A DNA stretch of 64,000 bases, taken from positions 62,001 to 126,000 of the forward strand of contig CACJRY010000002.1 of NCBI GenBank assembly GCA_902595855.1, in the 5' to 3' direction. The notes beneath the pieces were generated by a model. The model saw only the letters and a program-made list of their open reading frames with translations, did no database searches and was not told the DNA's origin. Shown in pieces: positions 1 to 9,062 of the stretch. A program made the position numbers and the translations under genes. The DNA is from an uncultured Alphaproteobacteria bacterium. GTDB taxonomy: Bacteria; Pseudomonadota; Alphaproteobacteria; HIMB59; GCA-002718135. The stretch's first letter is position 1, and each line of letters begins with the position of its first letter.

Positions 1-174
1 GAAGGAGCTTTAGGAGAAATACAAGAATCTTTGAAAAACTTGAATACAAGGCTTTCAAATTTGAAAAAAATAAATAAAAGCCTAAATACCTTTGAAAAAA
101 ATAGTACTTCTTTGAATTGGGATGAACTTCAGAAGATATCTATAGAGTTAGAGGAAACCTATAAAGATAGTTAA
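1..174 (+). CDS. dnaG: C-terminal end of probable DNA primase (partial)
   Basis: An open frame enters from the left edge and stops at the TAA at 172-174, leaving 57 residues. The visible part is a Glu/Lys/Asn-rich helical stretch ending ELEETYKDS, with no diagnostic motif. The dnaG assignment rests on position: dnaG lies directly before rpoD in most Alphaproteobacteria, and only one base separates this stop from the rpoD ATG, so the two are probably cotranscribed. A DnaG tail binds the replicative helicase DnaB and is poorly conserved, so sequence alone cannot confirm it here. Confidence 0.45.
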   Translation, partial: EGALGEIQESLKNLNTRLSNLKKINKSLNTFEKNSTSLNWDELQKISIELEETYKDS

Positions 175-175
175 T

Positions 176-2383
176 ATGGCAAAAAAAACAGTTAAAAAAA
201 AGAAGACTACTCCAAAAAAAACCTTAATTAAAAAAAAGGCTGTAAAGAAAGTTGCAGCAAAAAAAACAGCAAAAAAAACAAAAAAAGCTATTTCAAAAAA
301 AACATCCAAAACTAAAAAAACTATAAAAACAAAAAAGGTATCACAAAAAAAATCAACAAATTTAAAAAAGAAAACAGCAAAAATTAAAAAAAGTAAACTA
401 AACAAAAACAAAATTAATAAGAAGGTTAAAGATAAAAAATTAAAAAAAGAAAAAAAAGTTATTTCATTTGATGATCATATAAAATCTATCATAGCTAAAT
501 TATTAGATAAACATAAAGTTGATGGAATATATACACAAAAAATAATTGAAAAATCTGTCCCAAAAAAGTTTAGAACAGAAGAAAATGTTTCTAAAGTTGA
601 AGCATTTTTGAAAGAAAATAATATAACAATTGTTTCTGAAGAAGAAGCAGCCGCTTTGATAAAATCAGCTAAAGAAGATCAATCTAAAAATGATGAAGAA
701 AGTGGTGAGGACCAAAAAAAACAAACAGGTAAAACTGATGATCCTGTAAGATTATATTTAAGAGATATGGGAGCTGTTGAACTACTTAGCAGAGAGGGTG
801 AAATAGCAATAGCCAAAAGAATTGAAGCTGGAAGAGAAAAAATGATTGGAGCAATATGTGAAAGTCCCATGACAATTCGATCAATAATAAATTGGAAAGA
901 CTCCATAAAAGATGGAACAATGTTGTTAAGAGATATTGTTGATTTAGAGGCAACTTATGACATGTCTGATATTAATGACAATAAACTGGATGATACTCTA
1001 AAATTAATTGAAGAAGCTGGCGCTAGTGAAAAAAAAGATAAAGAAGAAAAGAATTCATCAAATGAAACAGAGGGAGAAACTGACTCAGATAATCAAAGTG
1101 AAGAAGACGAACTAAATGTTTCATTAGCTGCAATGGAAGAAAAGCTTAAACCAAAAGTTTTAAGTGATTTTGATTTTATTACAAAGCTTTTCAAAAGATT
1201 ACAAAAATATAGTTCAGAGCTAATAAGCTCAGACAGAAAAAATGAGACAAGTTTCATTGCTACTGAAAAAAAATACAAAAAAATCCAGAAAGAAATGGTA
1301 GTTGCCATGAAAGCTGTTCATTTTAATTCATCTACAATTGAAGCTTTAATGGAGTCTCTTTACGAACTTAACAAAAAATTACTTGTAAGAGAAGGTCGCA
1401 TGTTAAGACTCGCTGTTAATGAGGGTGTTAAAAGAGAAAACTTTATTGAAGAATACTTAAATTTTAATTTTGAAAAAAACTGGATTCAAACTTTACTTAA
1501 CCTGAAAGATAAACACTGGGAAAAATTTATAAATAAAAATCATTTAGAAATTAATAAATTAATTGATGAAATAAAAGAAATTCAAGATGCATCTGAATTG
1601 CCTTTAACTGAATTTAGAAGAATAGTATCTACTGTACAACAGGGGGAAAGATCTGCAGGCAGAGCAAAGAAAGAGATGATTGAATCAAATTTACGTTTAG
1701 TTATTTCAATTGCAAAAAAATATACCAATCGTGGCTTACAGTTTTTAGATCTAATTCAGGAAGGTAACATTGGTTTAATGAAAGCGGTTGATAAATTTGA
1801 ATACAGAAGAGGTTACAAATTTTCTACTTACGCTACTTGGTGGATAAGACAAGCAATTACAAGATCAATAGCAGATCAAGCTAGAACAATAAGAATACCA
1901 GTACACATGATAGAGACAATAAATAAAATAGTAAGAACTACTCGACAAATCATGGCAGAAATTGGCAGAGAACCTACACCAAATGAGCTAGCAGAGAGGC
2001 TTCACATGCCTTTAGATAAAGTTAAAAAAGTTTTAAAAATTGCCAAGGAACCAATAAGTTTAGAGACACCTGTTGGGGATGAGGAAGATAGTTCTTTAGG
2101 TGATTTTATAGAAGATAAAAATGCGCTTATCCCAATTGATGCTGCAGTAAAAAGCTCTCTGAGAGATACAACAACAAGGATTTTATCATCATTAACTCCA
2201 AGAGAGGAAAGAGTGTTGAGGATGCGTTTTGGTATTGGTATGAATAGTGATCACACGCTTGAAGAAGTTGGTCAACAATTTAGCGTTACAAGAGAGAGGA
2301 TACGTCAAATAGAAGCAAAAGCACTGCGTAAACTAAAACATCCTACCAGAGCAAGAAAACTAAAAACATTTTTAGACGAATAA
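176..2383 (+). CDS. rpoD: RNA polymerase primary sigma factor (sigma-70/RpoD) with lysine-rich N-terminal tail
   Basis: The protein is the housekeeping sigma factor that directs RNA polymerase to -35/-10 promoters. It has 735 residues. Residues 1-94 are an unusual tail with 47 lysines. Region 1.1 follows at about 95-160, region 1.2 at about 189-225 ([11 protein letters not shown]), and a long charged non-conserved region to about 500. Region 2 ([20 protein letters not shown], then [16 protein letters not shown]) is at about 500-570, region 3 follows, and region 4 ends the protein with the helix-turn-helix [20 protein letters not shown]. The order and motifs match RpoD; only the tail is odd. 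The gene is probably cotranscribed with the upstream primase and overlaps the next gene by one base. Confidence 0.97.
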   Translation: MAKKTVKKKKTTPKKTLIKKKAVKKVAAKKTAKKTKKAISKKTSKTKKTIKTKKVSQKKSTNLKKKTAKIKKSKLNKNKINKKVKDKKLKKEKKVISFDDHIKSIIAKLLDKHKVDGIYTQKIIEKSVPKKFRTEENVSKVEAFLKENNITIVSEEEAAALIKSAKEDQSKNDEESGEDQKKQTGKTDDPVRLYLRDMGAVELLSREGEIAIAKRIEAGREKMIGAICESPMTIRSIINWKDSIKDGTMLLRDIVDLEATYDMSDINDNKLDDTLKLIEEAGASEKKDKEEKNSSNETEGETDSDNQSEEDELNVSLAAMEEKLKPKVLSDFDFITKLFKRLQKYSSELISSDRKNETSFIATEKKYKKIQKEMVVAMKAVHFNSSTIEALMESLYELNKKLLVREGRMLRLAVNEGVKRENFIEEYLNFNFEKNWIQTLLNLKDKHWEKFINKNHLEINKLIDEIKEIQDASELPLTEFRRIVSTVQQGERSAGRAKKEMIESNLRLVISIAKKYTNRGLQFLDLIQEGNIGLMKAVDKFEYRRGYKFSTYATWWIRQAITRSIADQARTIRIPVHMIETINKIVRTTRQIMAEIGREPTPNELAERLHMPLDKVKKVLKIAKEPISLETPVGDEEDSSLGDFIEDKNALIPIDAAVKSSLRDTTTRILSSLTPREERVLRMRFGIGMNSDHTLEEVGQQFSVTRERIRQIEAKALRKLKHPTRARKLKTFLDE

Positions 2384-3210
2384 TGAAATTGACACTTCTT
2401 GGGACAGGTTGTCCAAGTGTTGATCACAAACGATTTGGACCATCAAACCTAATAACAACAAACAAAGCTAAAATTTTAGTTGATTGTGGCTCAGGCATAA
2501 CTCAAAGACTTCATGAATTAAAAGTATCATCAGCAAACATTGATGCGTTATTATTTACTCATCTGCATTCTGACCATGCAGTTGACTTGTATCAATTGAT
2601 CATTTCTTCATGGCATTCTTATAGAATAAAACCATGGAAAATTTATGGACCAAAAGGAACAAAAAAGTTTGTAAATAAAATTATGGATGCTTGGGCTGAT
2701 GAAAGAAAGTTAAGAATTTCTTATGAAGCAAGAGCAACTGCAAAGGCATTTAAGATTGAGGTAATTGAATTTAAATCTTTGGGTAATATCAAGATTAAAG
2801 ATTTAAAGATTAAATACTTTGAAGTTGATCATAAGCCTGTGAAATATGCTTATGGCTTCGCTTTTACAAATAAAAATAAAAAACTAACAATAAGTGGTGA
2901 CACAAAACCGTGTGAAAATTTAATGAAGTATGCACAAAAATCAGATATTCTTCTTCATGAGGTTTTTATTGAAGGAGAGATTTTAAAGACCAATAAGATG
3001 CGTACTAAAAAAACTTTGCATAATGTAAAAAGTTATCACACAACTTCATCGCAGGTAGGTAAAGTAGCCTTTATTACTCGAAGTAAAAAATTAGTTTTAA
3101 CTCACTTTGTTCCAACTCAATTCAATAAAAATAGATTAAAAAAGATCATTAAAAAAGATTTTGGAAAAGATCCAATTATCGGTGAAGATTTAATGAGTAT
3201 AACTATCTAA
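2383..3210 (+). CDS. MBL-fold metal-dependent hydrolase (RNase Z/arylsulfatase-like)
   Basis: This 275-residue cytoplasmic protein has the metallo-beta-lactamase fold signature THLHSDH, with metal ligands H60, H62, D64 and H65. Further ligands are likely in the ISGDT and LTHF segments. The N-terminus LLGTGCPSVDHKRFGPSNLI resembles RNase Z and arylsulfatase-type MBL proteins, but the lengthy RNase Z exosite arm is not obvious. The substrate is therefore unknown. The start codon overlaps the rpoD stop (TAATGA), so translation is coupled to rpoD. It ends 11 bp from the convergent alpha-galactosidase gene. Confidence 0.8.
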   Translation: MKLTLLGTGCPSVDHKRFGPSNLITTNKAKILVDCGSGITQRLHELKVSSANIDALLFTHLHSDHAVDLYQLIISSWHSYRIKPWKIYGPKGTKKFVNKIMDAWADERKLRISYEARATAKAFKIEVIEFKSLGNIKIKDLKIKYFEVDHKPVKYAYGFAFTNKNKKLTISGDTKPCENLMKYAQKSDILLHEVFIEGEILKTNKMRTKKTLHNVKSYHTTSSQVGKVAFITRSKKLVLTHFVPTQFNKNRLKKIIKKDFGKDPIIGEDLMSITI

Positions 3211-3221
3211 TTTAAATAACT

Positions 3222-4586
3222 TTATTTATATTCTGGTAAAAAATCACTATGCGCTTCAATCATTTTATCTGTCATTGAATAGATTTCATCAATAGTAAGA
3301 TTTGCTGCAGTAAGTGGATCAAGTAATGCTGCATGGTAAATAGTCTCTTTTTTTCTTGTTAATGCTGCTTCAGCTGTAAGTATTTGAACATTAATATTAG
3401 TTCTCATCAAAGCAGCTAGGTGTTCTGGAAGTTTACCAAATTTTTGTGGAGAATATCCATTCGAATTTATAATACATGGTACCTCAACACAACAATTTGA
3501 AGGAAGGTTATCTATATAACCATTATTCATTACATTGGCATTAATTGTAATCTCATTATTATTTACTACTCCATCAATAATATAAGATGCATATTCATGA
3601 CTTCTTTCTAAAGGTTGCTCATAAATTGGAGTCATATCTTCTTCTAGTTTGTTCCATAATTTTACATTTATTTCACAACGATCAATATATTCTTCTATAG
3701 GAATTTTGTATTTTTCTAACTCATCTTTTCTATTTTGTTTTATGAACCATGGCACATATTCAGCAAAGTGTTCACTGGACTCTGTAACAAAATATCCAAA
3801 TCTTCTAAGTATTTCATATCTGACTTTTTCATGAAGTACCTTATTAGAATATTCTGATTTTTTTCGACTTCTAGAAGACAGGATTTCATCATTAACTATC
3901 TTATTTGCTATATTTTTCAGTTTTGGATATAAATCTTCACTTTGATTATCTGTAATTTTTTTTTCAAATTTTTGATAAAAAGCCATGTGATTAATTCCGA
4001 CACATAGGTAATCAATATCCTCGATATTTTCTCCTAAATCTTCTGCAAGCATTTCAGCAGTACCTTGAACTGAATGGCATAATCCCAATGTTTTAATTTC
4101 AGGAAACGTTTTATTAATAGCAATCATATTGGCACACATTGGATTCACATATTGTAACCATATTGCTTTGGGGCAAATTTCAATAATGTCTTTTGCAATA
4201 TCTAGTAAAACAGGTATTGTTCTTAAACCTCTCATAATACCTCCAATACCTAAAGTATCTCCAATAGTTTGCTGCAAGCCAAATTTTTTTGGAATTTCGA
4301 AATCTATTACAGTTGAAGGTTTGTAGCCACCAACTTGTATAGTTGTTTGAACAAAATCTGCACCAACTAATGACTCTCTTCTATTTGTATACGATGTAAT
4401 TTTAGGATTTGCATTAAGTTTTTGTGAGATAACAGTGAGCAAATCAAGTGATGCTTTTAATCTTTTTGCATCAATATCTTGAAGAGCAATTTCTATGTTT
4501 TTGAAAGAGTCTAATGAAAGAAGATCTGCCACTATATTTTTAGTAAATACAGCACTGCCAGCACCAATAATGGTAAGTTTAGTCAT
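3222..4586 (-). CDS. melA: Family 4 glycoside hydrolase, MelA-like alpha-galactosidase
   Basis: GH4 enzymes use NAD and a divalent metal to hydrolyse glycosides through transient oxidation at C3. This 454-residue protein has the N-terminal dinucleotide-binding GAGSAVF (residues 8-14), the VGGYKP and TLGIGGIMRGLRTIP segments typical of MelA, NPM at 148-150, the metal ligand C170 in LCHSVQGTAE, and H200 in GINHMAF. Length and motifs match MelA of enteric bacteria (about 450 residues), so alpha-galactosidase is the best call; alpha-glucosidase or alpha-galacturonidase activity is possible. It lacks a signal peptide and would act on imported sugar. It faces away from the tRNA and the ABC transporter operon but belongs functionally to that sugar-use region. 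Confidence 0.88.
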   Translation of the reverse strand: MTKLTIIGAGSAVFTKNIVADLLSLDSFKNIEIALQDIDAKRLKASLDLLTVISQKLNANPKITSYTNRRESLVGADFVQTTIQVGGYKPSTVIDFEIPKKFGLQQTIGDTLGIGGIMRGLRTIPVLLDIAKDIIEICPKAIWLQYVNPMCANMIAINKTFPEIKTLGLCHSVQGTAEMLAEDLGENIEDIDYLCVGINHMAFYQKFEKKITDNQSEDLYPKLKNIANKIVNDEILSSRSRKKSEYSNKVLHEKVRYEILRRFGYFVTESSEHFAEYVPWFIKQNRKDELEKYKIPIEEYIDRCEINVKLWNKLEEDMTPIYEQPLERSHEYASYIIDGVVNNNEITINANVMNNGYIDNLPSNCCVEVPCIINSNGYSPQKFGKLPEHLAALMRTNINVQILTAEAALTRKKETIYHAALLDPLTAANLTIDEIYSMTDKMIEAHSDFLPEYK

Positions 4587-4653
4587 AAATTTAACTATAT
4601 GCCAAAAAAATAATATTACTAAATCAATTTTTCTATATAAGGATTTTTTTAAA

Positions 4654-4730
4654 GGGCTCTTAGCTCAGTTGGTTAGAGCGCCCCGCTCATAACGGGGTGG
4701 TCCGGGGTTCAAGTCCCTGAGGGCCCACCA
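4654..4730 (+). tRNA. tRNA-Ile with CAU anticodon (lysidine-type); tRNA-Met is the alternative
   Basis: A full cloverleaf can be drawn: a 7-bp acceptor stem (GGGCTCT with AGGGCCC, one G-T pair), D stem GCTC/GAGC, anticodon stem CCCCG/CGGGG with loop CTCATAA (anticodon CAT at 4688-4690), T stem with GGTTCAA loop, and an encoded CCA end. CAU is shared by Met and the AUA-reading Ile2. Base pairs C4-G69, U12-A23 and C29-G41 with discriminator A73 match known isoleucyl-tRNA synthetase identity elements, so the TilS-modified Ile tRNA is favoured. It lies between the alpha-galactosidase and the sugar transporter. Confidence 0.9.
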
Positions 4731-4907
4731 TTTATTATAAATTTTTGTAACTTAATATTTTGGATTTCTCTAAGAATAATTATTTTTTTTGAGTTTTAGA
4801 GATTTTTAATATTTTTCTTAACAAACTAAGAAAATTAAAGCTTTATATTATTATTTTTTAATATTATCACATCCTCAGATATTATATTCTAAATAATAGG
4901 AGGAAGA

Positions 4908-6128
4908 ATGAAAAAACTAATAACTTTAATAGTTTTATTCGCCTCAACTGTTGTATCTGCAGGTACATTGGTTGTTAATTCAAACCAATCTGGAGAGTCT
5001 TCAAAAGCTGCTTTTGATGCATATGTAGATGCATTTAGAGCTGCTCATCCTGAAGTAACAGTTGTTGTAAATGAATTTGAGCACGAAGCTTACAAAACTG
5101 CAATCAGAAATTTCTTAACTGCTGAGGCACCTGATGTTGCAATTTGGTTTGCTGGTAACAGAATGAAATTTTTTGTTGATCAAAATTTATTCCAAGATGT
5201 AAGTGATGTATGGGCAGATGCTGGTCTTAATGACTCAATGGCATCTACTAAAGGATCTCTTACTGTTGATGGTAAACAGTATGGTGTTCCATGGGGTTAC
5301 TATCAGTGGGGTGTTTACTATCGAAAAGATCTTTTTGATAATTTAGGTTTAAATGTGCCTAAAGATTGGGAAGAATTTAAATGGGTATGTGCTATGCTGA
5401 AAAAGAATGGTATTACTCCAATTACTATTGGAACAAAATATCTTTGGACTGCTGGCGGATGGTTTGATTACTTAAACTTAAGAATCAATGGTTATCAATT
5501 CCACATGGATTTAACTGCTGGTAAAGTAAGTTATGAAGATCCAAGATTAGATGCTACTTTTGCAGCTTGGAGAGAATTAATTGATCCAGGATATTTCCTT
5601 GAAGATCACGCTTCTTTCTCATGGCAAGATGCTCAAGCTCCACAAATTAACGGTGAAGCAGCGATGTATTTAATTGGAAACTTCTATGTTCCGACTCTTG
5701 AAAGTGCTGGCGTTGTAGATAAAATGGATTTTTTCCAATTCCCTACAATTGTTGAAGGTATAGGTGTTGCAGAGGATGCTCCAACTGATACTATGCATAT
5801 TCCTAGTGGTGCTAAAAATGTTGAAGATGCTAAAAAGTTTTTAGCATTTATGTCTAACAAAGAGGCTGCTACTAACTGGGCAACAATGGGTGGTATGTTA
5901 AGTCCAAATAAATATGCTGATAAACCAACAAATAGATTCTCAGTAATGGGAGCAGAAATGCTTGCAGCTGCAGATGACATTGCGCAATTCTGGGATAGAG
6001 ATGCTAATCCAGATATGGCAGGTGCAGCTATGGAAGGTTTCCAAGAATTTATGGTTAAACCTGACCGTGAAGCAAAAATTAGAGCTCGTCTTGAAAAAGA
6101 GAGAGAGCGAATTCACGGACCACTATAA
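4908..6128 (+). CDS. ABC transporter sugar-binding protein (family 1 extracellular solute-binding protein)
   Basis: This 406-residue periplasmic protein should capture a sugar and deliver it to the two permeases downstream. A signal peptide is clear (MKKLITLIVLFASTVVSAG, cleavage likely near residue 19). The mature part has the layout of carbohydrate-binding SBP family 1, with SNQSGESSKAAFDAYVDAF, APDVAIWFAG and GVPWGYYQWGVYYRKD segments. A very strong ribosome site AGGAGGAA at about 4898-4905 lies just before the ATG, and base composition is a little less AT-rich than in neighbours, both consistent with high expression. A perfect palindrome after the stop probably sets its message level apart from the permeases. 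The ligand cannot be read from sequence. Confidence 0.9.
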   Translation: MKKLITLIVLFASTVVSAGTLVVNSNQSGESSKAAFDAYVDAFRAAHPEVTVVVNEFEHEAYKTAIRNFLTAEAPDVAIWFAGNRMKFFVDQNLFQDVSDVWADAGLNDSMASTKGSLTVDGKQYGVPWGYYQWGVYYRKDLFDNLGLNVPKDWEEFKWVCAMLKKNGITPITIGTKYLWTAGGWFDYLNLRINGYQFHMDLTAGKVSYEDPRLDATFAAWRELIDPGYFLEDHASFSWQDAQAPQINGEAAMYLIGNFYVPTLESAGVVDKMDFFQFPTIVEGIGVAEDAPTDTMHIPSGAKNVEDAKKFLAFMSNKEAATNWATMGGMLSPNKYADKPTNRFSVMGAEMLAAADDIAQFWDRDANPDMAGAAMEGFQEFMVKPDREAKIRARLEKERERIHGPL

Positions 6129-6144
6129 GAAATTATTAACTTTT

Positions 6145-6166
6145 GAGGCGGAATTAATTCCGCCTC
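6145..6166. promoter_or_regulatory. Intercistronic perfect palindrome/stem-loop between binding protein and permease genes
   Basis: A perfect 22-base palindrome (half-site GAGGCGGAATT) lies 17 bases after the binding-protein stop and 25 before the first permease ATG. It is followed by only three T and then a run of A, so it is a poor intrinsic terminator. Stem-loops at this position in sugar ABC operons are known to protect the upstream message or to reduce read-through, giving more binding protein than permease. That role is inferred here. Confidence 0.7.
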
Positions 6167-6190
6167 ATTTAAAAAAATAGATAATTATTC

Positions 6191-7105
6191 ATGACTTTTT
6201 GGGAACGTAATCAACTAAGGCTTGCTCCATTTCTTTTCTTAGCGCCAGCAATCCTAATATTCTTTATTTATGTGATCTATCCAATTTTTGATTCAATTTG
6301 GGTTAGTTTCCATGAATGGAATGGAATGGACAAAGAAGGAACAAGAGGTAATGGAAATCCAAATTGGAGGTGGGTTGGTTTAAATAACTATATTACTTTA
6401 TTCACTGATGACGAGGAGTTTTATGTTTCTTTATTTAACAATGTTCGATGGTTAATTTTTAGTCTTTTAGCAATTCCAATCGGATTGATGTTAGCACTTT
6501 TTGTTAATCAAAAAATTTTAGGTATGAGATACATTAAATCACTTTTTTATTTTCCATTTGTAATTAATGCTGTCGTTATAGGTGTAATTTTTACATGGTT
6601 TTATAATCCCAAATATGGAGCGCTAGCATATGTTTTAGGTTTTTTTGGATTAGATCCAGTACCTTTTTTGGCTGATGAAAATCTTGCAACTTATGGAATA
6701 ATAATTGCATCTTTCTTTCCTGGTATTGCCTATACAATGATTCTTTATATTACTGGTTTAACAGGTGTTAGCAGAGAAATGATTGAAGCTGGAAGAATTG
6801 ATGGAGCTTCAGGTTTTACGATGTTATGGAATGTTGTCCTTCCACAACTAAAACCTGCAACATTAATAGCTATAGTTGTCACTATTGTTGGAGCTTTAAG
6901 AAGTTTTGATTTAATTGCGGTTATGACAGCTGGTGGGCCTTGGGGCAGTTCAGAAGTTTTAGCTTATAAAATGTATCAAGAGTCTCTTTTCAATTACAGA
7001 ATGGGATATGGGGCTGCGATTGCAACCATATTGTTTTTAATTATGGATATTTATATTGCGTGGTTTTTATATAGACTTTTTAAAAATGAAAGGTCAGAAA
7101 AATAA
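6191..7105 (+). CDS. Sugar ABC transporter permease, MalF/UgpA type
   Basis: This 304-residue inner-membrane protein has about six hydrophobic segments, starting with FLFLAPAILIFFIYVIYPIF. It carries the cytoplasmic EAA loop EAGRIDGASGFTMLWNVVLPQL, which docks on the transporter ATPase. It resembles the first permease of CUT1 carbohydrate importers. The gene follows the binding protein after a stem-loop and its stop overlaps the start of the second permease by one base (TAATG), so the two permeases are made together. Confidence 0.92.
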   Translation: MTFWERNQLRLAPFLFLAPAILIFFIYVIYPIFDSIWVSFHEWNGMDKEGTRGNGNPNWRWVGLNNYITLFTDDEEFYVSLFNNVRWLIFSLLAIPIGLMLALFVNQKILGMRYIKSLFYFPFVINAVVIGVIFTWFYNPKYGALAYVLGFFGLDPVPFLADENLATYGIIIASFFPGIAYTMILYITGLTGVSREMIEAGRIDGASGFTMLWNVVLPQLKPATLIAIVVTIVGALRSFDLIAVMTAGGPWGSSEVLAYKMYQESLFNYRMGYGAAIATILFLIMDIYIAWFLYRLFKNERSEK

Positions 7106-7956
7106 TGTTTCCAACTCCTATTCAGAATTATTCTCTAAAAGTAAATATTGGTTACAGACTTTTGCTTTTATTTACCCTTATAATTTGGCTTCTGCCATTG
7201 GTAGCTGTTATGCTAACTTCTATGAGAACTTTTGATGATGTTCTAGCTGGAAATTACTGGACCTTCCCAGAAGAAACTGCAACTATTGCAAATTATACCG
7301 CTGTTTTTGAAGGTGGTAAAATGGGAAGGTTTTTTCTAAACAGTCTTATTATTACTCTACCTACTGTTATTGGTACCTTGTTTTTAAGTTCCTTGGCTGG
7401 ATATTCACTAGCAATGCATCGATTTAAATTAAATCTTTTAGTTTTTGCAATGTTTATCGCTGGAAATTTTGTTCCCTATCAAATTTTAATGATACCTGTT
7501 AGAAATATATCCATTGATATGGGGGTTTATAATACTCATATAGGTTTAATTATTTTCCATATTGCTTTTCAGACTGGTTTTTGTACTTTCTTTTTAAGAA
7601 ATTTTATTAAAGAGCTACCTTTTGAATTAATTGAGGCAGCAAGAGCAGATGGTGCAACTGAATGGACGATATATAGAAAAATTATTTTACCATTAATTGT
7701 TCCTGCTCTGGCAGCTTTGGGAGTGTTAGAATTCACATTTATTTGGAATGATTATTTTTGGGCTTTAGTTCTTACTCAAGGAGATACAGTTAAACCAATT
7801 ACAGTTGGATTGGATGTTCTAAGAGGACAGTGGACTACTAGTTGGAATTTAGTATCTGCTGGTTCAGTTGTTGCTGCTTTACCTCCAGTTATTATGTTTT
7901 TTATTCTTCAAAAGCAATTTATACAAGGCCTTACTTTTGGTGCTGTAAAAGGTTAG
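7105..7956 (+). CDS. Sugar ABC transporter permease, MalG/UgpE type
   Basis: This 283-residue protein is the partner permease of the CUT1 importer. It has a hydrophobic N-terminal segment (LLLLFTLIIWLLPLVAVML), further membrane spans, the EAA loop EAARADGATEWTIYRKIILPLIVP and the usual MalG-like C-terminal QKQFIQGLTFGAVKG. It overlaps the preceding permease by one base. No nucleotide-binding subunit follows: the next gene is an aldolase. The importer must therefore borrow an ATPase encoded outside this window, as MsmX- or UgpC-type shared ATPases do. Confidence 0.92.
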   Translation: MFPTPIQNYSLKVNIGYRLLLLFTLIIWLLPLVAVMLTSMRTFDDVLAGNYWTFPEETATIANYTAVFEGGKMGRFFLNSLIITLPTVIGTLFLSSLAGYSLAMHRFKLNLLVFAMFIAGNFVPYQILMIPVRNISIDMGVYNTHIGLIIFHIAFQTGFCTFFLRNFIKELPFELIEAARADGATEWTIYRKIILPLIVPALAALGVLEFTFIWNDYFWALVLTQGDTVKPITVGLDVLRGQWTTSWNLVSAGSVVAALPPVIMFFILQKQFIQGLTFGAVKG

Positions 7957-7997
7957 GGTGCTTGCAATAATTTAATTTATCTTTAAAGAGAAACAAC

Positions 7998-9062
7998 ATG
8001 GCTATAATCTCTCTTCGACAACTTTTAGATCACGCAGCTGAAAATAATTATGGCGTCCCAGCTTTTAACGTAAATAATTTAGAGCAAATTAGAGCAATTA
8101 TGGAAGGCGCAAAAGAAGTTAATAGTCCTGTAATTGTTCAAGCGTCCGCTGGAGCAAGAAAATATGCAGGCCCAAGATTTATTAAAAGTATGATGGAGGC
8201 TGCAGTTGAGGAGTTTCCTGAAATCCCTATTGTAATGCATCAAGATCATGGAGGATCACCTAAAGATTGTAAAGTATGTATAGATCTTGGTTTTAGTTCA
8301 GTCATGATGGATGGATCATTATTAGAAGACCAAAAGACGCCTTCTGACTTTGAATATAACGTTAAAGTTACAAAAGAAACTGTTGATATGGCTCATGGTT
8401 TAGGTGTTTCTGTCGAGGGTGAGTTAGGTTGTTTAGGTTCTCTTGAAACTGGTATGGGTGAAAAAGAAGATGGTGTTGGAGCTGAAGGTGTTTTATCGCA
8501 TGAGCAATTATTAACAGATCCGGATGAAGCAGCTGAATTTGTAAAATCTACAAACGTAGATGCTCTTGCAATTGCAATTGGAACAAGTCATGGTGCGTAT
8601 AAATTTTCAAGACCTCCATCAGGCGATATATTAGCAATTGAGAGAATAAGAGAAATAAATAGTAAGTTGCCTAACACACATTTAGTTATGCATGGCTCCT
8701 CATCAGTACCTCAGGATTTAATTAAAGTGATCAACGAAAACGGTGGCAAAATTAAAGAAACGTATGGTGTTCCAGTATCAGAAATACAAGAAGGCATTAT
8801 GCATGGTGTTAGAAAAATAAATATTGATACAGATTTAAGGCTCGCTTCTACTGCTGCTATAAGAAAACATTTTAGCAATGACCCCTCTCAATTTGATCCA
8901 AGAAAATATCTCATTGATTCAAAAGAGTGGATGAAAAAAATTGTAACTACACGTTTAACTGAGTTTGGGTGTGCTGAAAATGCTTCTAAGATTAAACCAA
9001 TACCACTAGCAAATATTGCTTCTAAATATAGTTCTGGTGAACTGTCACCATCAATAAAATAA
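7998..9062 (+). CDS. fba: Class II (zinc) fructose-bisphosphate aldolase
   Basis: The enzyme interconverts fructose 1,6-bisphosphate with dihydroxyacetone phosphate and glyceraldehyde 3-phosphate; relatives use tagatose 1,6-bisphosphate. The 354-residue length fits the CbbA-type class II subgroup. Visible motifs are [22 protein letters not shown] with catalytic D83 and zinc ligand H84, SVMMDGS, and the [13 protein letters not shown] loop with acidic residues. It sits inside a sugar-uptake operon, which suggests it drains the products of that pathway into glycolysis, but it may also serve central metabolism. The stop overlaps the next start (TAATG). Confidence 0.93.
   Translation: MAIISLRQLLDHAAENNYGVPAFNVNNLEQIRAIMEGAKEVNSPVIVQASAGARKYAGPRFIKSMMEAAVEEFPEIPIVMHQDHGGSPKDCKVCIDLGFSSVMMDGSLLEDQKTPSDFEYNVKVTKETVDMAHGLGVSVEGELGCLGSLETGMGEKEDGVGAEGVLSHEQLLTDPDEAAEFVKSTNVDALAIAIGTSHGAYKFSRPPSGDILAIERIREINSKLPNTHLVMHGSSSVPQDLIKVINENGGKIKETYGVPVSEIQEGIMHGVRKINIDTDLRLASTAAIRKHFSNDPSQFDPRKYLIDSKEWMKKIVTTRLTEFGCAENASKIKPIPLANIASKYSSGELSPSIK

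Noticed and set aside
148..411. Phe-rich antisense frame over the start of rpoD
   Set aside because: It is the complement of the lysine-rich AAA/AAG codons of the RpoD tail.
4688..4690. CAT anticodon read as elongator tRNA-Met
   Set aside because: Not excluded, but C4-G69, U12-A23, C29-G41 and A73 favour the lysidine-modified Ile tRNA.
4495..4692. A 65-codon frame that runs through the tRNA start
   Set aside because: It is antisense to the alpha-galactosidase and enters the tRNA; no protein features.
4813..4834. Inverted repeat TTTTCTTA-6-TAAGAAAA before the sugar-binding protein gene
   Set aside because: All A/T but two pairs; expected by chance in such AT-rich DNA and unlike the LacI-type operator.
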